Shown here: positions 23,453 through 34,624 of the stretch, piece after piece
How positions within the stretch are numbered: the first letter of the stretch is position 1
Layout: each line of letters opens with the position of its first letter
Assembly (NCBI GenBank): GCA_030761205.1
Contig: JAULJL010000035.1
Span: forward strand, 11,426,001 to 11,490,000
Source: Fremontodendron californicum
Lineage: Eukaryota > Streptophyta > Magnoliopsida > Malvales > Malvaceae
DNA: 64,000 nt
Reading direction: 5' to 3'
Notes under the pieces: model-generated
Told to the model about the DNA's origin: nothing
Seen by the model: the letters and a program-made list of their open reading frames with translations, nothing else
Database searches by the model: none
Program-made: the position numbers and the translations under genes

Positions 23453-24956
23453 TGATGGAGACTCAATTAAGAGTTGTAAACCCAAGTGCAGGTTATGTTC
23501 AAGTAATAAATTCTCGGGTGTCCGAGGTCGAACCACAGGGAAGCGTATTAGTAAGTATAAGTTTATAAATATATAAGAAAAAGAAAGTAAACAAGATATT
23601 AGGGAATCAACAACAAAACAAGATAAACAAGATATTAGAGAACAAAATAAACAAAATAACATAAAAGAAATTAAACAAGATATAAAAAACAATAAGAAAA
23701 GATGTTGAGGTTAGAGAATCCACTCTTGGTGTTATGCTAAGATTAATCTTGTTTTATTACACAATTGAAATCCACACATAAAGGAGGTTCCAATCGGAAG
23801 GTTTAGCAATTCAGTCCAAATTGTCCAACGTCCATAGCATATGATATTATGTTCATTTGGTATCCTCAAAACTCATAAAAAGAGTCCAAGCATTCCTTAT
23901 GCCAAGGTATATGTCTACAACAAATCAAGGTTATGAAACCAAGCATTTACTGTGCCATTTTCATTGTCAATAATGAATCAAGATCTCTACTTTGCAAGTA
24001 TGATTTTAAACCAAAAGAAAATATTATCTATACTAGTGTTTATAAATGATGATTCATTTTAGCTCATGTTTAAGAGACTAACCTTAGCATTTACCAAAAG
24101 CTTCACCTCATCACCTCAACAATATGATTAGCAACACATACTACATATGAATAAAATGAAAAGAAATGTAAGAAACATAAGTAAATAAAGAAAAAGAAAA
24201 CTAGAGAAAGGAAAGAAGAAGAAAACTTAGAGAATTTTATTACAATGGCTAATATCCTATCAATGTCTAATGATGCTCATCCAAGGCCCTCTATTTATAC
24301 ACATTTTGGAGAGCTAAATGACAAGAGACAAGCTTTATAAATTTCAAAGGTAGGTATAATAGGTGGGTGCATTTTTCTAACAATTTTCGTCATATTGTAT
24401 GACAATTCTGATCAGCCAGCTTGATGGTCGATTTTGTCAATGTTGGAGGCTCGATCTGATCAAATGTTCTTCTAGAAAAATATACCCCTATCAGTTACGG
24501 ATCCATAGCCGTTGGAATCAGATCCTTTGCTCATGTGGATCGGAAGATATGGTCAAAATACCAAAACAGGTCAGCACAGACGTCATTGCACATCAGCCAA
24601 CTTGATGGTCGATTTCGCTAGGGAAAACGACTCCGTTTCAAGAAGTGTAAAACATGAAAAAGATAGATATGCCTCTTAACTTTGCACTGTAAAACATTCA
24701 GCCTTATTGCTTCAGTGAAACTCCAGATATAGCTGATATGGCAAAAGGTGTCGGAACTGGAACTGAATTGGATTTGCCCTTAATTCTTGATTTAACCTAG
24801 TAATCTGAAATCACTCAAAGAAACTCGTGAAAAACACCAAATTACATAAAAATATAAAATATCATAAACACAATTAGACTAAGAAATAATAACTCGTATT
24901 TGACACAAAACAATAATAAAACATAACTAAGAACTATATAATTATACGAGTTATCA
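23453..24956 (-). repeat. 3' LTR of nested Athila element
   Basis: On the minus strand it starts TGATAACTCG at 24956 and ends GAGTCTCCATCA at 23453. About the first 780 bases match the tandem-unit LTRs, including the TATA box; the remainder does not. Confidence 0.92.
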
Positions 24957-24968
24957 CACCCCACACTT
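24957..24968 (-). other. polypurine tract of nested element
   Basis: AAGTGTGGGGTG on the minus strand directly precedes the 3' LTR. It is the plus-strand primer site for reverse transcription. Confidence 0.8.
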
Positions 24969-26690
24969 AGATTGTTGCTAGTCCCTAGCAACGACTCAAT
25001 AAAAATAAAATAAGAAAATCTAATCTAATCCATTTTCGTTGGAAATCACGGTGGCACTTAGCATGTGACACAAGCCTTTAAACCCCTAGGTGTCCCTAGT
25101 GGACGAGTTTAGTCTCGTGAGGGTTTGCTAGAACGATACCCACAAACATTGAAAAACTAAAATATAAGTAAACTACATACACTAAAAATATTTACTCCTA
25201 ATCCTTTCAATATAAATTAGAGACAATCTTTGAACAAGTCTTATAAACTAATCAATAGCTCAAAGAATTTCACAAAAATTTATGCTTGAATGTAAATAAA
25301 TGAGTTAAGCCAATATTAACATAACATATTTCAATCAAAATAGTGCATATTCAACTTAATCTCAACTTCTCACTATACTCTCATGATTTTCACTCTTTAA
25401 AGTAGTGGTAAAGTGTTTACACTCAATCAATCTCATGAAAACAGTTCTACCATATGCTTGCTTGTCCACCTATTCTCCACTATTTAGATCATACAACTTC
25501 ATAAATCAAGAGGTCTTTTTTCAAGGTTGTAATGGGGCCAAAGGGTTATAATGTGGTTAAAGAACAAAAGGATAAAGATATCAGAAAGGTTCCAAAGAGT
25601 TCATAGAGTTTAGAGACATAATAAGATCATACGAATAAAACTTCTCAAAACTCTTATAAAGCACATAATAACATAGGCTAAATATTCATGTTGAGCCTTT
25701 GCTTCATTCTAACCAACTTTGTAACATCTTTTTCTTTACTTTAACTAGAAGTTCAAGAGAAGATTTTTTTTATTTTTTATATGGGAATGTATTTGACAAT
25801 GATCCCTTTCTTTTTCTCTTGACTTTTGCCTCTCTCCTCCCCCACACTTATCTTTCGTTCTAACCCAAATTTTCAAAAAGTATCCCTTATTTTTGCAATA
25901 TGTCTCAAAATATATAATCCATCTTTAGAACAAGGGTAAGGATATAAGTATATTTAGGCTAGGTGTAAGTTCTGGTTACCAATAAAACAGCATATTTAAT
26001 GTAGGCTCAAATTGGCTCACTAGTGGGGATGTTCTCTTAGAACATTAATAATGGATGGCTGTTTGGCTCTGGTTATAATCCTAATGCCTCTATCATATTC
26101 ATGTTGTCACATGTATCAATATAGTCTCAAACGGTTTAAAGCAAGTTCTAGAGAATCATGTAATCATAAGAGCACTCAAGAAAGAAATTAGATTGATTTG
26201 TATAATGCATCAATCATTATAGGCTCAAAAACTCACAAGGATGATTATACAAGTCAGATTAAGTCTAAACATGCTTCTTTCTCAATCAACATATCATATT
26301 AACATTGGCTCATAAAAAGGTTGACATCAAGCTCAATTCTCATGAAAATCTTCTCACTAATAAATCTGTTTTAGACTTATGCAATGCATATCTCATCATT
26401 GTATTAAAAAGGAACTAGAACACATTAAAATAATAATAATAATAATAATAATAAAGACTCATCAAAAAAATAGTAGACAAAAATAAAAGAAATCCTAAAT
26501 CGTTCCCCCCACACTTAATTCTTACATTGTCCTCAATGTAAGTCTATTAACCCAAATGAAAGAATCATGTGTAAGAGAAAAGAACTAATAACATAAGAAT
26601 AGGAATAACTAAGACTCAAAACAAAACAAACTCATGCAACCTAAATAATCCTAAAATACTAAACAAAAATTAACAAGTAAACATAAAAAG
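24969..26690 (-). other. non-coding 3' spacer of nested element (spacer X homologue)
   Basis: No coding region. The sequence is a diverged inverted copy of the unit-1 spacer at about 20580-22130. It has the same ACAATGTAAGAATTAAGTGT context (about 26508-26531, minus strand) and a (TAA)n tract near 26430-26452. In this element it lies downstream of the LOG-like gene instead of upstream of ORF2. Confidence 0.65.
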
Positions 26691-26874
26691 ATTAAAATCA
26701 AACTGACAAGGTATGTCTCAAGTCTCCCTTACTCAGACCTTGTTCAGAATGAATACTTCTAAATTGCTTAAAACACAACAAACTTTTTTTTTTTAAATTA
26801 GCAAAATATGTCCCTTACCCCCTACTAAAGGTAGAATTTAGGAGATATTACTTGTAGAGGTTGCTAACCACTTA

Positions 26875-27525
26875 TTATAACTGGGACACAACAAACAAAA
26901 TGTTAGATAATGTCACAAAGACAGAGTGCAATCCAAGCGTTTGCGAAACAACCATAGCAGGTAAATACTCATAAGCTTGGAGCTTTTTGAGTAAATCTTC
27001 AATGGTTGTAGCAGAAATTATGGTTCTCCTTGCCTCTGAAAACATGAATCCATTTTCCACAGCATTATCTAAATATGAAAGCAAATTACTAAAATAACCA
27101 TTAATATTAAGCAAACCAATGGGTTTCTTATTTGTGACCAAAGATGACCAAGAAGCCACGCAAGCTATTTCTTCCAATGTACCCAGACCTCCTGGTAAAG
27201 CAATGAATCCATCGGCAGAATGGTACATGATTGTTATCCGTTCAGGGATACTCCAGACTTGTATTTCCTTACCCACGGTAGGTCCACAAAAACCTGTGAA
27301 TAGTTTTGGCACGATTCCTAGAACTGGACTTCCTCTGGCGTGTGCTGCTGTAGCGACTGCTCCCATTAAACCCGTACTACCGCCTCCATAAATCAACTGG
27401 ATCTTTTGTTGGGCAAGTATTACTCCAACTCTTATGGCTTCATCAGCGAATATGTTATTTTTCCCTGTATAAGCACCTCCAAAGACACAAATTTTTTTAA
27501 TGCGCTGGGACGAAGTACTTTCCAT
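26875..27525 (-). CDS. LOG-like cytokinin nucleotide phosphoribohydrolase homologue (nested element)
   Basis: From the Met at 27525 the protein is 216 aa; the open frame continues 12 codons upstream, but the other copies start at this Met. It belongs to the LOG family (Pfam lysine_decarbox fold), whose plant members split the ribose phosphate from cytokinin nucleotides to give active cytokinins. Visible features are the YGGGSTGLMG loop, the conserved Arg in SIPERITIM and the family motif PGGLGTLEE. The Lys that normally follows that Arg is Ile here. A 35-base deletion relative to the other copies shifts the frame after SQTLG and replaces the usual KRKRD tail with 18 new residues. The ORF is otherwise uninterrupted and has no introns, unlike host LOG genes. 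Confidence 0.8.
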   Translation of the reverse strand: MESTSSQRIKKICVFGGAYTGKNNIFADEAIRVGVILAQQKIQLIYGGGSTGLMGAVATAAHARGSPVLGIVPKLFTGFCGPTVGKEIQVWSIPERITIMYHSADGFIALPGGLGTLEEIACVASWSSLVTNKKPIGLLNINGYFSNLLSYLDNAVENGFMFSEARRTIISATTIEDLLKKLQAYEYLPAMVVSQTLGLHSVFVTLSNILFVVSQL

Positions 27526-27892
27526 TTTTTTTTTCAAGTGCCTGAAAGAGAATGAGTACATGGTGTAATATATAGAGGACTGAGTAATGAATCAGACAAG
27601 AGTAATAATGTCGCCGAAAAGTGTATTTGACCTGTCAGAAGAAAATGTTAACCTAACAAAAGATTTTTGCGTGATTTCAGGAAGAAAATCAAAAAGAGAA
27701 GAAAAATCAACCGTAAAAGACCAATGCAAAAAAAAAAAAACGAGAATAATTACAAAAATCTAACAACACGTAAATTAAACCGAAATGAAGTTATTGCAAA
27801 TCAAACCAAAAGTTGAGAAGTCATTTATTGTAGTTGTGATTGTGGCTCACATCTTCCTCTGGTTTTACGTCTAGAAACGGCTTAAATGCCTT

Positions 27893-28429
27893 CTATGAGT
27901 CGAGGATATGCTTCCCATCCAGTTTTCTTACAAGCTGGCAAACAGGGTCTTTTAACATCAGATTCCCAAGATGTTGCCATTCCCTTTGGAATTGCGGCCA
28001 TAAATCAAGAATTTCTCTTTGTACGTCTCCAGTAGGATGCGTCTCAAGAGAAAGTTGGATATTACCCAAATTCTCCTTACTCAGTCCATCCTTAATGAAT
28101 TCAATTTTATCATCTCGATTAGAGGACGGAATCCCAATAGAACGACATTTACCGTTACACGTCCATCGTGCACATTTGTGGCAATTTGAACTCATGCGCT
28201 TTGCTCGTCGCTTCTTTGCAAAAGTGCTTCTACCTGTACCTGGTAAATGCAAAACAGGAAGATATTCATCTTCACGTACCTTGGCTTCAATTATCCAACG
28301 TATGTCTTCAGGAATCCCTTTGTGCATAAGCATTCTTAATCTTTCAAATCGAACTTGGTAAAGCTTTAGTAAAATATTTCGAGGAAAAGGAGGAAATCTT
28401 TTCTGCAATCTTGTGAGAATATCATCCAT
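27893..28429 (-). CDS. ORF2: basic Cys4-cluster protein, 178 aa (nested element, intact)
   Basis: The same protein as at 22294-22830, with only a few substitutions (for example HPTG for HPSG and HLGN for YLGN). The basic patch, the CHKCARWTCNGKC cluster and the FIKDG segment are unchanged. It lies 193 bases after the end of the gag fusion ORF and is followed after about 370 bases by the LOG-like gene, matching the order in the tandem units. A T-run ending CAGG touches the start codon. Confidence 0.6.
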   Translation of the reverse strand: MDDILTRLQKRFPPFPRNILLKLYQVRFERLRMLMHKGIPEDIRWIIEAKVREDEYLPVLHLPGTGRSTFAKKRRAKRMSSNCHKCARWTCNGKCRSIGIPSSNRDDKIEFIKDGLSKENLGNIQLSLETHPTGDVQREILDLWPQFQREWQHLGNLMLKDPVCQLVRKLDGKHILDS

Positions 28430-28621
28430 CCTGAAAAAAAAATGAAACAGAAATTGAAAGAGAAATTTATATACAATATCAGTTTTGTGGGTAGCTGATG
28501 GAACCGACTTAAATAATCACAGAGTACCGTTATCCGCCATTTAACCGGGGTTAAAAAAAATGTATTATTATTATTATTATTTTTTTTTTTTTTTGGAAAT
28601 TAGTAAAAATTATATTTACAT
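28430..28621 (-). other. left boundary of the shared cassette in the nested element
   Basis: It contains a T-run, the palindrome AACCCCGGTT and ATGGCGGATAACGGTACTC, all shared with 22165-22200 and 39791-39822. The junction CTAGATGTAAATATAATTTT (about 28607-28626, minus strand) overlaps the stop of the gag fusion ORF. Confidence 0.6.
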
Positions 28622-31360
28622 CTAGTTATTTTCAAAACAAGGATCAGAAAGAAAAACAACCTCTTCTTGAGTAACATGATTTTCCAAAAAGAGTTTGAGT
28701 CTTTGTCCATTTACCTTGAATACGTTACCATTTTGAGGATTCTCAATGTCAACTGCTCCATAATGATACACATGCTTAACCACAAATGGGCCAGTCCATC
28801 TTGATCTCAACTTACCAGGAAATATGTGAAGTCTAGAATTATAAAGTAGAACTTTTTGCCCAACATCAAATGTTTTTCTTGAAATTAACTTGTCATGAAA
28901 GGCTTTAGTTCTTTTTTTATGAATTTTAGAATTCTCATATGCATCATTTTTGAGTTCCTCAAACTTTTGTTTCCAACAATGCTTAACATGAAAAGAATTT
29001 AACAAAGAATCAGTGTGTGAAATTTCTGAAGCATTATCAAACTCACATTCAATTAAATAAGCTTCTAAAGGATCATGGAATGTGGTAGTGGTGAGATGTT
29101 CATGAACAAGTTCTTCAATGAAATCCACTTCATGTACTTCTGAATCATCACCAGGTTGCTTGCAAATGTTGAACACATTTAATTCTAAAGTCATATTTCC
29201 AAAAGAAATGTTCAAAATACCATTCCTGCAATTTATCAGAGCATTAGAAGTTGCAAGAAATGGACGGCCTAATATAACAGGAATTTGAACATTTGGATTT
29301 GAAACAGGATGTGTGTCCAAAACAATAAAATCAACAGGGAAGTAAAAATTTTCAATTTGAACCAAAACATCTTCAACTATCCCTCGAGGAATTTTTACAG
29401 AATGATCAGCTAGTTGAAGTGTAACAGGTGTTTCCTTGAGTTCACCTAAACCTAACTGTTGATAAACAGAAAAAGGCAAAAGATTAACACTAGCACCAAG
29501 ATCAAGCAATGCACGTTCTATTCTAGTGTTTCCAATGATGCATGAGATTGTTGGACATCCAGGATCTTTGAATTTTGGTGGAGTAAGGTGCTGAATGATT
29601 GAGCTCACACTTTCCGTCAGAAATACTTTCTTTTGTACATTATGTTTCCTTTTAAATGTGCACATGTCCTTCAAAAATTTAGCATAAGATGGAACTTGTT
29701 TGATTGCATCCAATAAAGGAATGTTAATCTTAACTTGTTTGAAAAGTTCATAAATTTCTGCATTTTTATTCAAATTCTTTATTGTTTGCAACCTTTGAGG
29801 AAAAGGAGCAGGATGCATACCTTTTTCTTTGTCCAAATTTTCAAGAAGTTCAGACTTACCATCATCCTTACCATTACTTTTCGGAGGGGAAGGAGGATCT
29901 TGATCTTTTGATGGAATGTTTTTGTCAATTGCCTTTCCACTTCGAAGAGTTGTGATAGAACTGGCATTTTCCTGTTGAGTTTCATTGGAGCAAGAAACAA
30001 GACATTGAGTAGAAGGGTTAGGCTGAGGTTGAGCAGGAAACTTACCTTTTTCTTGAGTGCGTAATGAAGCTGTCAATGTGGACAAGGTGTTTTTGATCTC
30101 ATTGATGTCCTGTGAAGTTTGGTTATTCACATTTGCTTGTGTTTGCATGAATGCTTGCAATGTCTCTTCCAAGGTTTGTACACGTGAAGGTTGATAGGAA
30201 AAATTGTTGCCCGGCTTTTGAGATTGTGGTACCTGAACATGATTATTATTCCGCCAACTGAAGTTGGGATGATTTCTCCATTCAGGGTTATACGTTTCAG
30301 AGTAAGGAGAAGGAAAAGGCTTTTTAAATGTGTTTATGGAATTTACTTGATCATGCAACGCTTCTTTAAGAATGGGAATGTTTGGACATTCAGAAGTGGG
30401 GTGTCCCATGATTTCACAAATTCCACAACTTTCTTCATTTTTAACCGTTTTGACTTCTTTTACTTCTCTAAGTTCCATGGCTTCAATCTTTCTAGCCAAA
30501 TTAGCTACTTTAGCTTTTATCTCATCTTCTTGACTAAAATGATATTTACCTCTGTTAGAAACAAGATTAGATCTATTGGAACTTTCAGAGGAATTATCTG
30601 TGTGCCAGGCTTGAGAGTTATCTGCCAAATGGTCTAGGTAGTCAAAGGCTTCTTCAGGTTCTTTTTCTAGAAACTCACCGTTACACATTGTTTCAACAAA
30701 TTGTTTAGTTTCGGGAGTTAAACTTTCATAAAATAAACTAATAAGACGCCATTTTTCAAAACCATGATGTGGACAAGAACTTAACAAATCTTTAAAACGC
30801 TTCCAGCACTGAAAAAATGCTTCATTTTGATTTTGATTGAAATTTTGAATCTGTCTTTTCAAAGCAGTAGTTTTATGTGCTGGGAAAAATTTCTTTAGAA
30901 ACTCAGTTTGTAATTCTTGCCATGTGCCAATTGACCTTGGTTTTAAATTATGAAGCCAAATTTTTGCTTTATCTTTTAAAGAAAAAGGAAATGATTTTAG
31001 CTTGACAATTTCATTTGTACATTGTTGGTCATTAAAGGTGACACATACATCCTCGAAGTCTTTTAGAAACGAGTAAGCACTTTCCGATTCTAACCCATGG
31101 AAATTTGGAAGCAAAGCTATCATACCTGGTTTAAAACGAAAGTTGTTTGCATTGAGAGGAAAAATAAAACAAGAGGGTGATGAGCTTCGAGTTGGTTGCA
31201 AGTAGTCACGCATGGTGCGTACTTGTCTGTTCTCATCTTCAGTATGAACACTTTCATTGTCAGCCATGGTAGGAGTTGTATTAGAAAGATTACCTGAAAA
31301 AGTTTCACAATAAAATCTAACTAAACGACGAGATCCAAAATCACCTCGCCAAACAAGCAT
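28622..31360 (-). CDS. Athila gag-protease fused in frame to integrase C-terminus, 912 aa
   Basis: A single uninterrupted ORF; Met32 (31267, MADNESVHTED) is a plausible alternative start. Domains in order: gag capsid core (about 118-215, KAKIWLHNLKPRSIGTWQEL), CCHC zinc knuckle C312-x2-C-x4-H-x4-C325, proline-rich linker, and an aspartic protease with Athila-type active site LLDLGASVNLLP (618-629) and VILGRPFLAT (695-704). From about 800 there is an integrase C-terminal region (KKRTKAFHDK..., then RSRWTGPFVV at 853-861). Reverse transcriptase, RNase H and the integrase catalytic core are absent, deleted near residues 785-800 without loss of frame. Full Athila gag-pol proteins are roughly twice this length. 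The product could make particles and process itself but cannot copy or insert DNA. Confidence 0.85.
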   Translation of the reverse strand: MLVWRGDFGSRRLVRFYCETFSGNLSNTTPTMADNESVHTEDENRQVRTMRDYLQPTRSSSPSCFIFPLNANNFRFKPGMIALLPNFHGLESESAYSFLKDFEDVCVTFNDQQCTNEIVKLKSFPFSLKDKAKIWLHNLKPRSIGTWQELQTEFLKKFFPAHKTTALKRQIQNFNQNQNEAFFQCWKRFKDLLSSCPHHGFEKWRLISLFYESLTPETKQFVETMCNGEFLEKEPEEAFDYLDHLADNSQAWHTDNSSESSNRSNLVSNRGKYHFSQEDEIKAKVANLARKIEAMELREVKEVKTVKNEESCGICEIMGHPTSECPNIPILKEALHDQVNSINTFKKPFPSPYSETYNPEWRNHPNFSWRNNNHVQVPQSQKPGNNFSYQPSRVQTLEETLQAFMQTQANVNNQTSQDINEIKNTLSTLTASLRTQEKGKFPAQPQPNPSTQCLVSCSNETQQENASSITTLRSGKAIDKNIPSKDQDPPSPPKSNGKDDGKSELLENLDKEKGMHPAPFPQRLQTIKNLNKNAEIYELFKQVKINIPLLDAIKQVPSYAKFLKDMCTFKRKHNVQKKVFLTESVSSIIQHLTPPKFKDPGCPTISCIIGNTRIERALLDLGASVNLLPFSVYQQLGLGELKETPVTLQLADHSVKIPRGIVEDVLVQIENFYFPVDFIVLDTHPVSNPNVQIPVILGRPFLATSNALINCRNGILNISFGNMTLELNVFNICKQPGDDSEVHEVDFIEELVHEHLTTTTFHDPLEAYLIECEFDNASEISHTDSLLNSFHVKHCWKQKFEELKNDAYENSKIHKKRTKAFHDKLISRKTFDVGQKVLLYNSRLHIFPGKLRSRWTGPFVVKHVYHYGAVDIENPQNGNVFKVNGQRLKLFLENHVTQEEVVFLSDPCFENN

Positions 31361-31379
31361 AAAACAAAGTTAATATACA

Positions 31380-31484
31380 GATTAGGCGGTATAACCAGCC
31401 AATAAAAATAAAACAAAGTTAATATACAATATAAATATAAATATATAGAAAATTAGGCGGTATAACCAGCCAATAAAAATAAAT
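31380..31484. repeat. 71-bp direct repeat in leader of nested element
   Basis: ATTAGGCGGTATAACCAGCC occurs at 31381 and at 31452, each followed by AATAAAAATAAA. The repeat lies between the primer site and gag. Confidence 0.8.
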
Positions 31485-31515
31485 ATACTTATAAACTTAT
31501 ATACTTAGTATTGCC

Positions 31516-31533
31516 TCCCCGGCAACGGCGCCA
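31516..31533 (-). other. primer-binding site, tRNA-Asp (nested element)
   Basis: Minus strand TGGCGCCGTTGCCGGGGA lies six bases from the 5' LTR edge and perfectly complements plant tRNA-Asp, as known for Athila. Confidence 0.92.
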
Positions 31534-31539
31534 AAAACT

Positions 31540-33043
31540 TGATGGAGACTCAATTAAGAGTTGTAAACCCAAGTGCAGGTTATGTTCAAGTAATAAATTC
31601 TCGGGTGTCCGAGGTCGAACCACAGGAAAGCGTATTAGTAAGTATAAGTTTATAAATATATAAGAAAAAGAAAGTAAACAAGATATTAGGGAATCAACAA
31701 CAAAACAAGATAAACAAGATATTAGAGAACAAAATAAACAAAATAACATAAAAGAAATTAAACAAGATATAAAAAACAATAAGAAAAGATGTTGAGGTTA
31801 GAGAATCCACTCTTGGTGTTATGCTAAGATTAATCTTGTTTTATTACACAATTGAAATCCACACATAAAGGAGGTTCCAATCGGAAGGTTTAGCAATTCA
31901 GTCCAAATTGTCCAACGTCCATAGCATATGATATTATGTTCATTTGGTATCCTCAAAACTCATAAAAAGAGTCCAAGCATTCCTTATGCCAAGGTATATG
32001 TCTACAACAAATCAAGGTTATGAAACCAAGCATTTACTGTGCCATTTTCATTGTCAATAATGAATCAAGATCTCTACTTTGCAAGTATGATTTTAAACCA
32101 AAAGAAAATATTATCTATACTAGTGTTTATAAATGATGATTCATTTTAGCTCATGTTTAAGAGACTAACCTTAGCATTTACCAAAAGCTTCACCTCATCA
32201 CCTCAACAATATGATTAGCAACACATACTAGATATGAATAAAATGAAAAGAAATGTAAGAAGCATAAGTAAATAAAGAAAAAGAAAACTAGAGAAAGGAA
32301 AGAAGAAGAAAACTTAGAGAATTTTATTACAATGGCTAATATCCTATCAATGTCTAATGATGCTCATCCAAGGCCCTCTATTTATACACATTTTGGAGAG
32401 CTAAATGACAAGAGACAAGCTTTATAAATTTCAAAGGTAGGTATAATAGGTGGGTGCATTTTTCTAACAATTTTCGTCATATTGTATGACAATTCTGATC
32501 AGCCAGCTTGATGGTCGATTTTTTCAATGTTGGAGGCTCTATCTGATCAAATGTTCTTCTAGAAAAATATACCCCTATTAGTTACGGATCCATAGCCGTT
32601 GGAATCAGATCATTTGCTCATGTGGATCGGAAGATATGGTCAAAATACCAAAACAGGTCAGCACAGACGTCATTGCACATCAGCCAACTTGATGGTCGAT
32701 TTCGCTAGGGAAAACGACTCCGTTTCAAGAAGTGTAAAACATGAAAAAGATAGATATGCCTCTTAAATTTGCACTGTAAAAAATTCAGCCTTATTGCTTC
32801 AGTGAAACTCCAGATATAGCTGATATGGCAAAAGGTGTCGGAACTGGAACTGAATTGGATTTGCCCTTAATTCTTGATTTAACCTAGTAATCTGAAATCA
32901 CTCAAAGAAACTCGTGAAAAACACCAAATTACATAAAAATATAAAATATCATAAACACAATTAGACTAAGCAATAATAACTCGTATTTGACACAAAACAA
33001 TAATAAAACATAACTAAGAACTATATAATTATACGAGTTATCA
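31540..33043 (-). repeat. 5' LTR of nested Athila element
   Basis: It is the same length (1504 bp) as the 3' LTR, with about ten substitutions and no indels by eye. It ends (minus strand) GAGTCTCCATCA before the primer site. The inverted TATA box is at 32379-32386. Confidence 0.92.
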
Positions 33044-33048
33044 GTGGG

Positions 33049-33442
33049 TAAGGAAATACAAGTCTGGAGTATCCCTGAACGGATGACAATCATGTACCAT
33101 TGTGCCGATGCATTCATTGCTTTACCAGGAGGTCTGGGTACATTGGAAGAAATAGCTTGCGTGGCTTTTTGGTCATCTTTGGTCACAAAAAAGAAACCCA
33201 TTGGTTTGCTTAATATTAATGGTTATTTTAGTAATTTGCTTTCGTATTTAGATAATGCTGTGGAAAATGGATTCATGTTTTCAGAGGCAAGGAGAACCAT
33301 AATTTCTGCTACAACCATTGAAGATTTACTCAAAAAGCTCCAAGCTTATGAGTATTTACCTGCTATGGTTGTTTCGCAAACGCTCGGAAAAAGAAAAAGA
33401 GATGTAGACAAGCAAGGAGTGGATTGCACTTTGTCTTTGTGA
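33049..33442 (+). pseudogene. LOG-like gene, 3' part, continues from 23452 (unit 1)
   Basis: It resumes at the codon after the target duplication and keeps frame to a stop at 33442. It contains the conserved Arg in SIPERMTIM, PGGLGTLEE and the C-terminal KRKRDVDK. Trp-Ser in VASWSS is changed to Phe-Trp-Ser (VAFWSS). The 5' part lies 9.6 kb to the left, so this copy is inactive. Confidence 0.85.
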
Positions 33443-33588
33443 GATTATCTAATATTTTGTTTGTTGTGTCTCAGTTATAATAAGTGGTTAGCAACCTCTG
33501 CAGGTAATATCTCCTAAATTCTACCTTTAAAATTTGACATTGGGGACAATGTCATATTTTAGTAGGGGGTAAGGGACATATTTTGCTA

Positions 33589-33635
<47 letters not shown>

Positions 33636-34340
33636 TTGTGTTTTAAGCCATTTAGAAGTATTCATTCTGAACAAGGTCTGAGTAAGGGAGACTTGAGACA
33701 TACCTTGTCAGTTTGATTTCTTCTTTTCAAAAAAAAAAAAAACACTATCTGGTCCGTTTATTATCTGCATGTGTTTTACTACTTTTATGTATGTATTTTT
33801 TTTTTGAGTATTAGTATAATCTTGGCAAGCATGTGGATAAAGGAATAGAGTTACAAAGGCTTTGATTAAGTTATCTAGGTTATTTTCAATTTGGTTTTCT
33901 GAAAATTGAATATTTTTGATGATCAAATGTCTTTGAGATTGTTTTTGGCAGATCGGTTCGATTTTTGTTGGAATGTGAATTCATGGTGAGCCTTTGGAAA
34001 GCCACGGAAAACTGGGAAGACATAGTAAGTTTACTTTTTCTCTTCATTCCACATGCAGATTTAGGTCATCACATAGATGCTTGCATCTATACATGATCTG
34101 ATCTTAGAACAAAGTCACTATCCAGAAAGCCCCTTATCTTTGCCCCCCTTACATTATGAGCCCATAGGTTGTAAACCTTCGGGTTGGATCCCTAGATATG
34201 AACTCCAGAAATTATGCCAAAGTGAACGGATACGATTCCGACCCCCATTCCCTCTTTATACTTTTATGATAATATTTGTGATCATTGGGTTTGGGATTGT
34301 GTGTTTCCTTCTTGTTTATTTTGTTATCTTTTGAAATCTG

Positions 34341-34374
<34 letters not shown>

Positions 34375-34588
34375 AAAAAAACATGGGAAATAATGCAAAA
34401 GAGGGTAGTTAGAATGAGTGACTGTTTTTAGAGTCGTGAACTTAGAACTTATTGATGCCAAAACAATGTTGTGATGAGTTGAGAAAAAAGATGCTGAAAA
34501 AAAAAAAAGAGCTGATGAAAATCTGTCTTGTTTGATCAATTGAATGAAAAGAAAGAAAAAGAAAGTATGGAATCCAATGTGATTTCTG

Positions 34589-34624
<36 letters not shown>

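Larger units (their letters stand above)
23453..33043 (-). mobile_element. nested inverted Athila-type element, 9.6 kb, complete LTR to LTR
   Basis: Two 1504-bp LTRs (23453-24956 and 31540-33043), a tRNA-Asp primer site and a polypurine tract are all in place on the minus strand. A perfect target duplication GTGGG lies at 23448-23452 and 33044-33048. Order on the minus strand: 5' LTR, primer site, fused gag-protease-integrase-end ORF, ORF2, LOG-like ORF, spacer, polypurine tract, 3' LTR. Reverse transcriptase, RNase H and the integrase core are missing, so it is non-autonomous. The LTRs differ at about ten positions by eye (about 0.6%), so insertion is recent. It must be younger than the tandem unit it splits. 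Confidence 0.92.

Noticed and set aside
27119..27391. 90-aa open frame antisense to the LOG-like gene
   Set aside because: Shadow of the LOG coding strand; it appears in all copies for that reason only.
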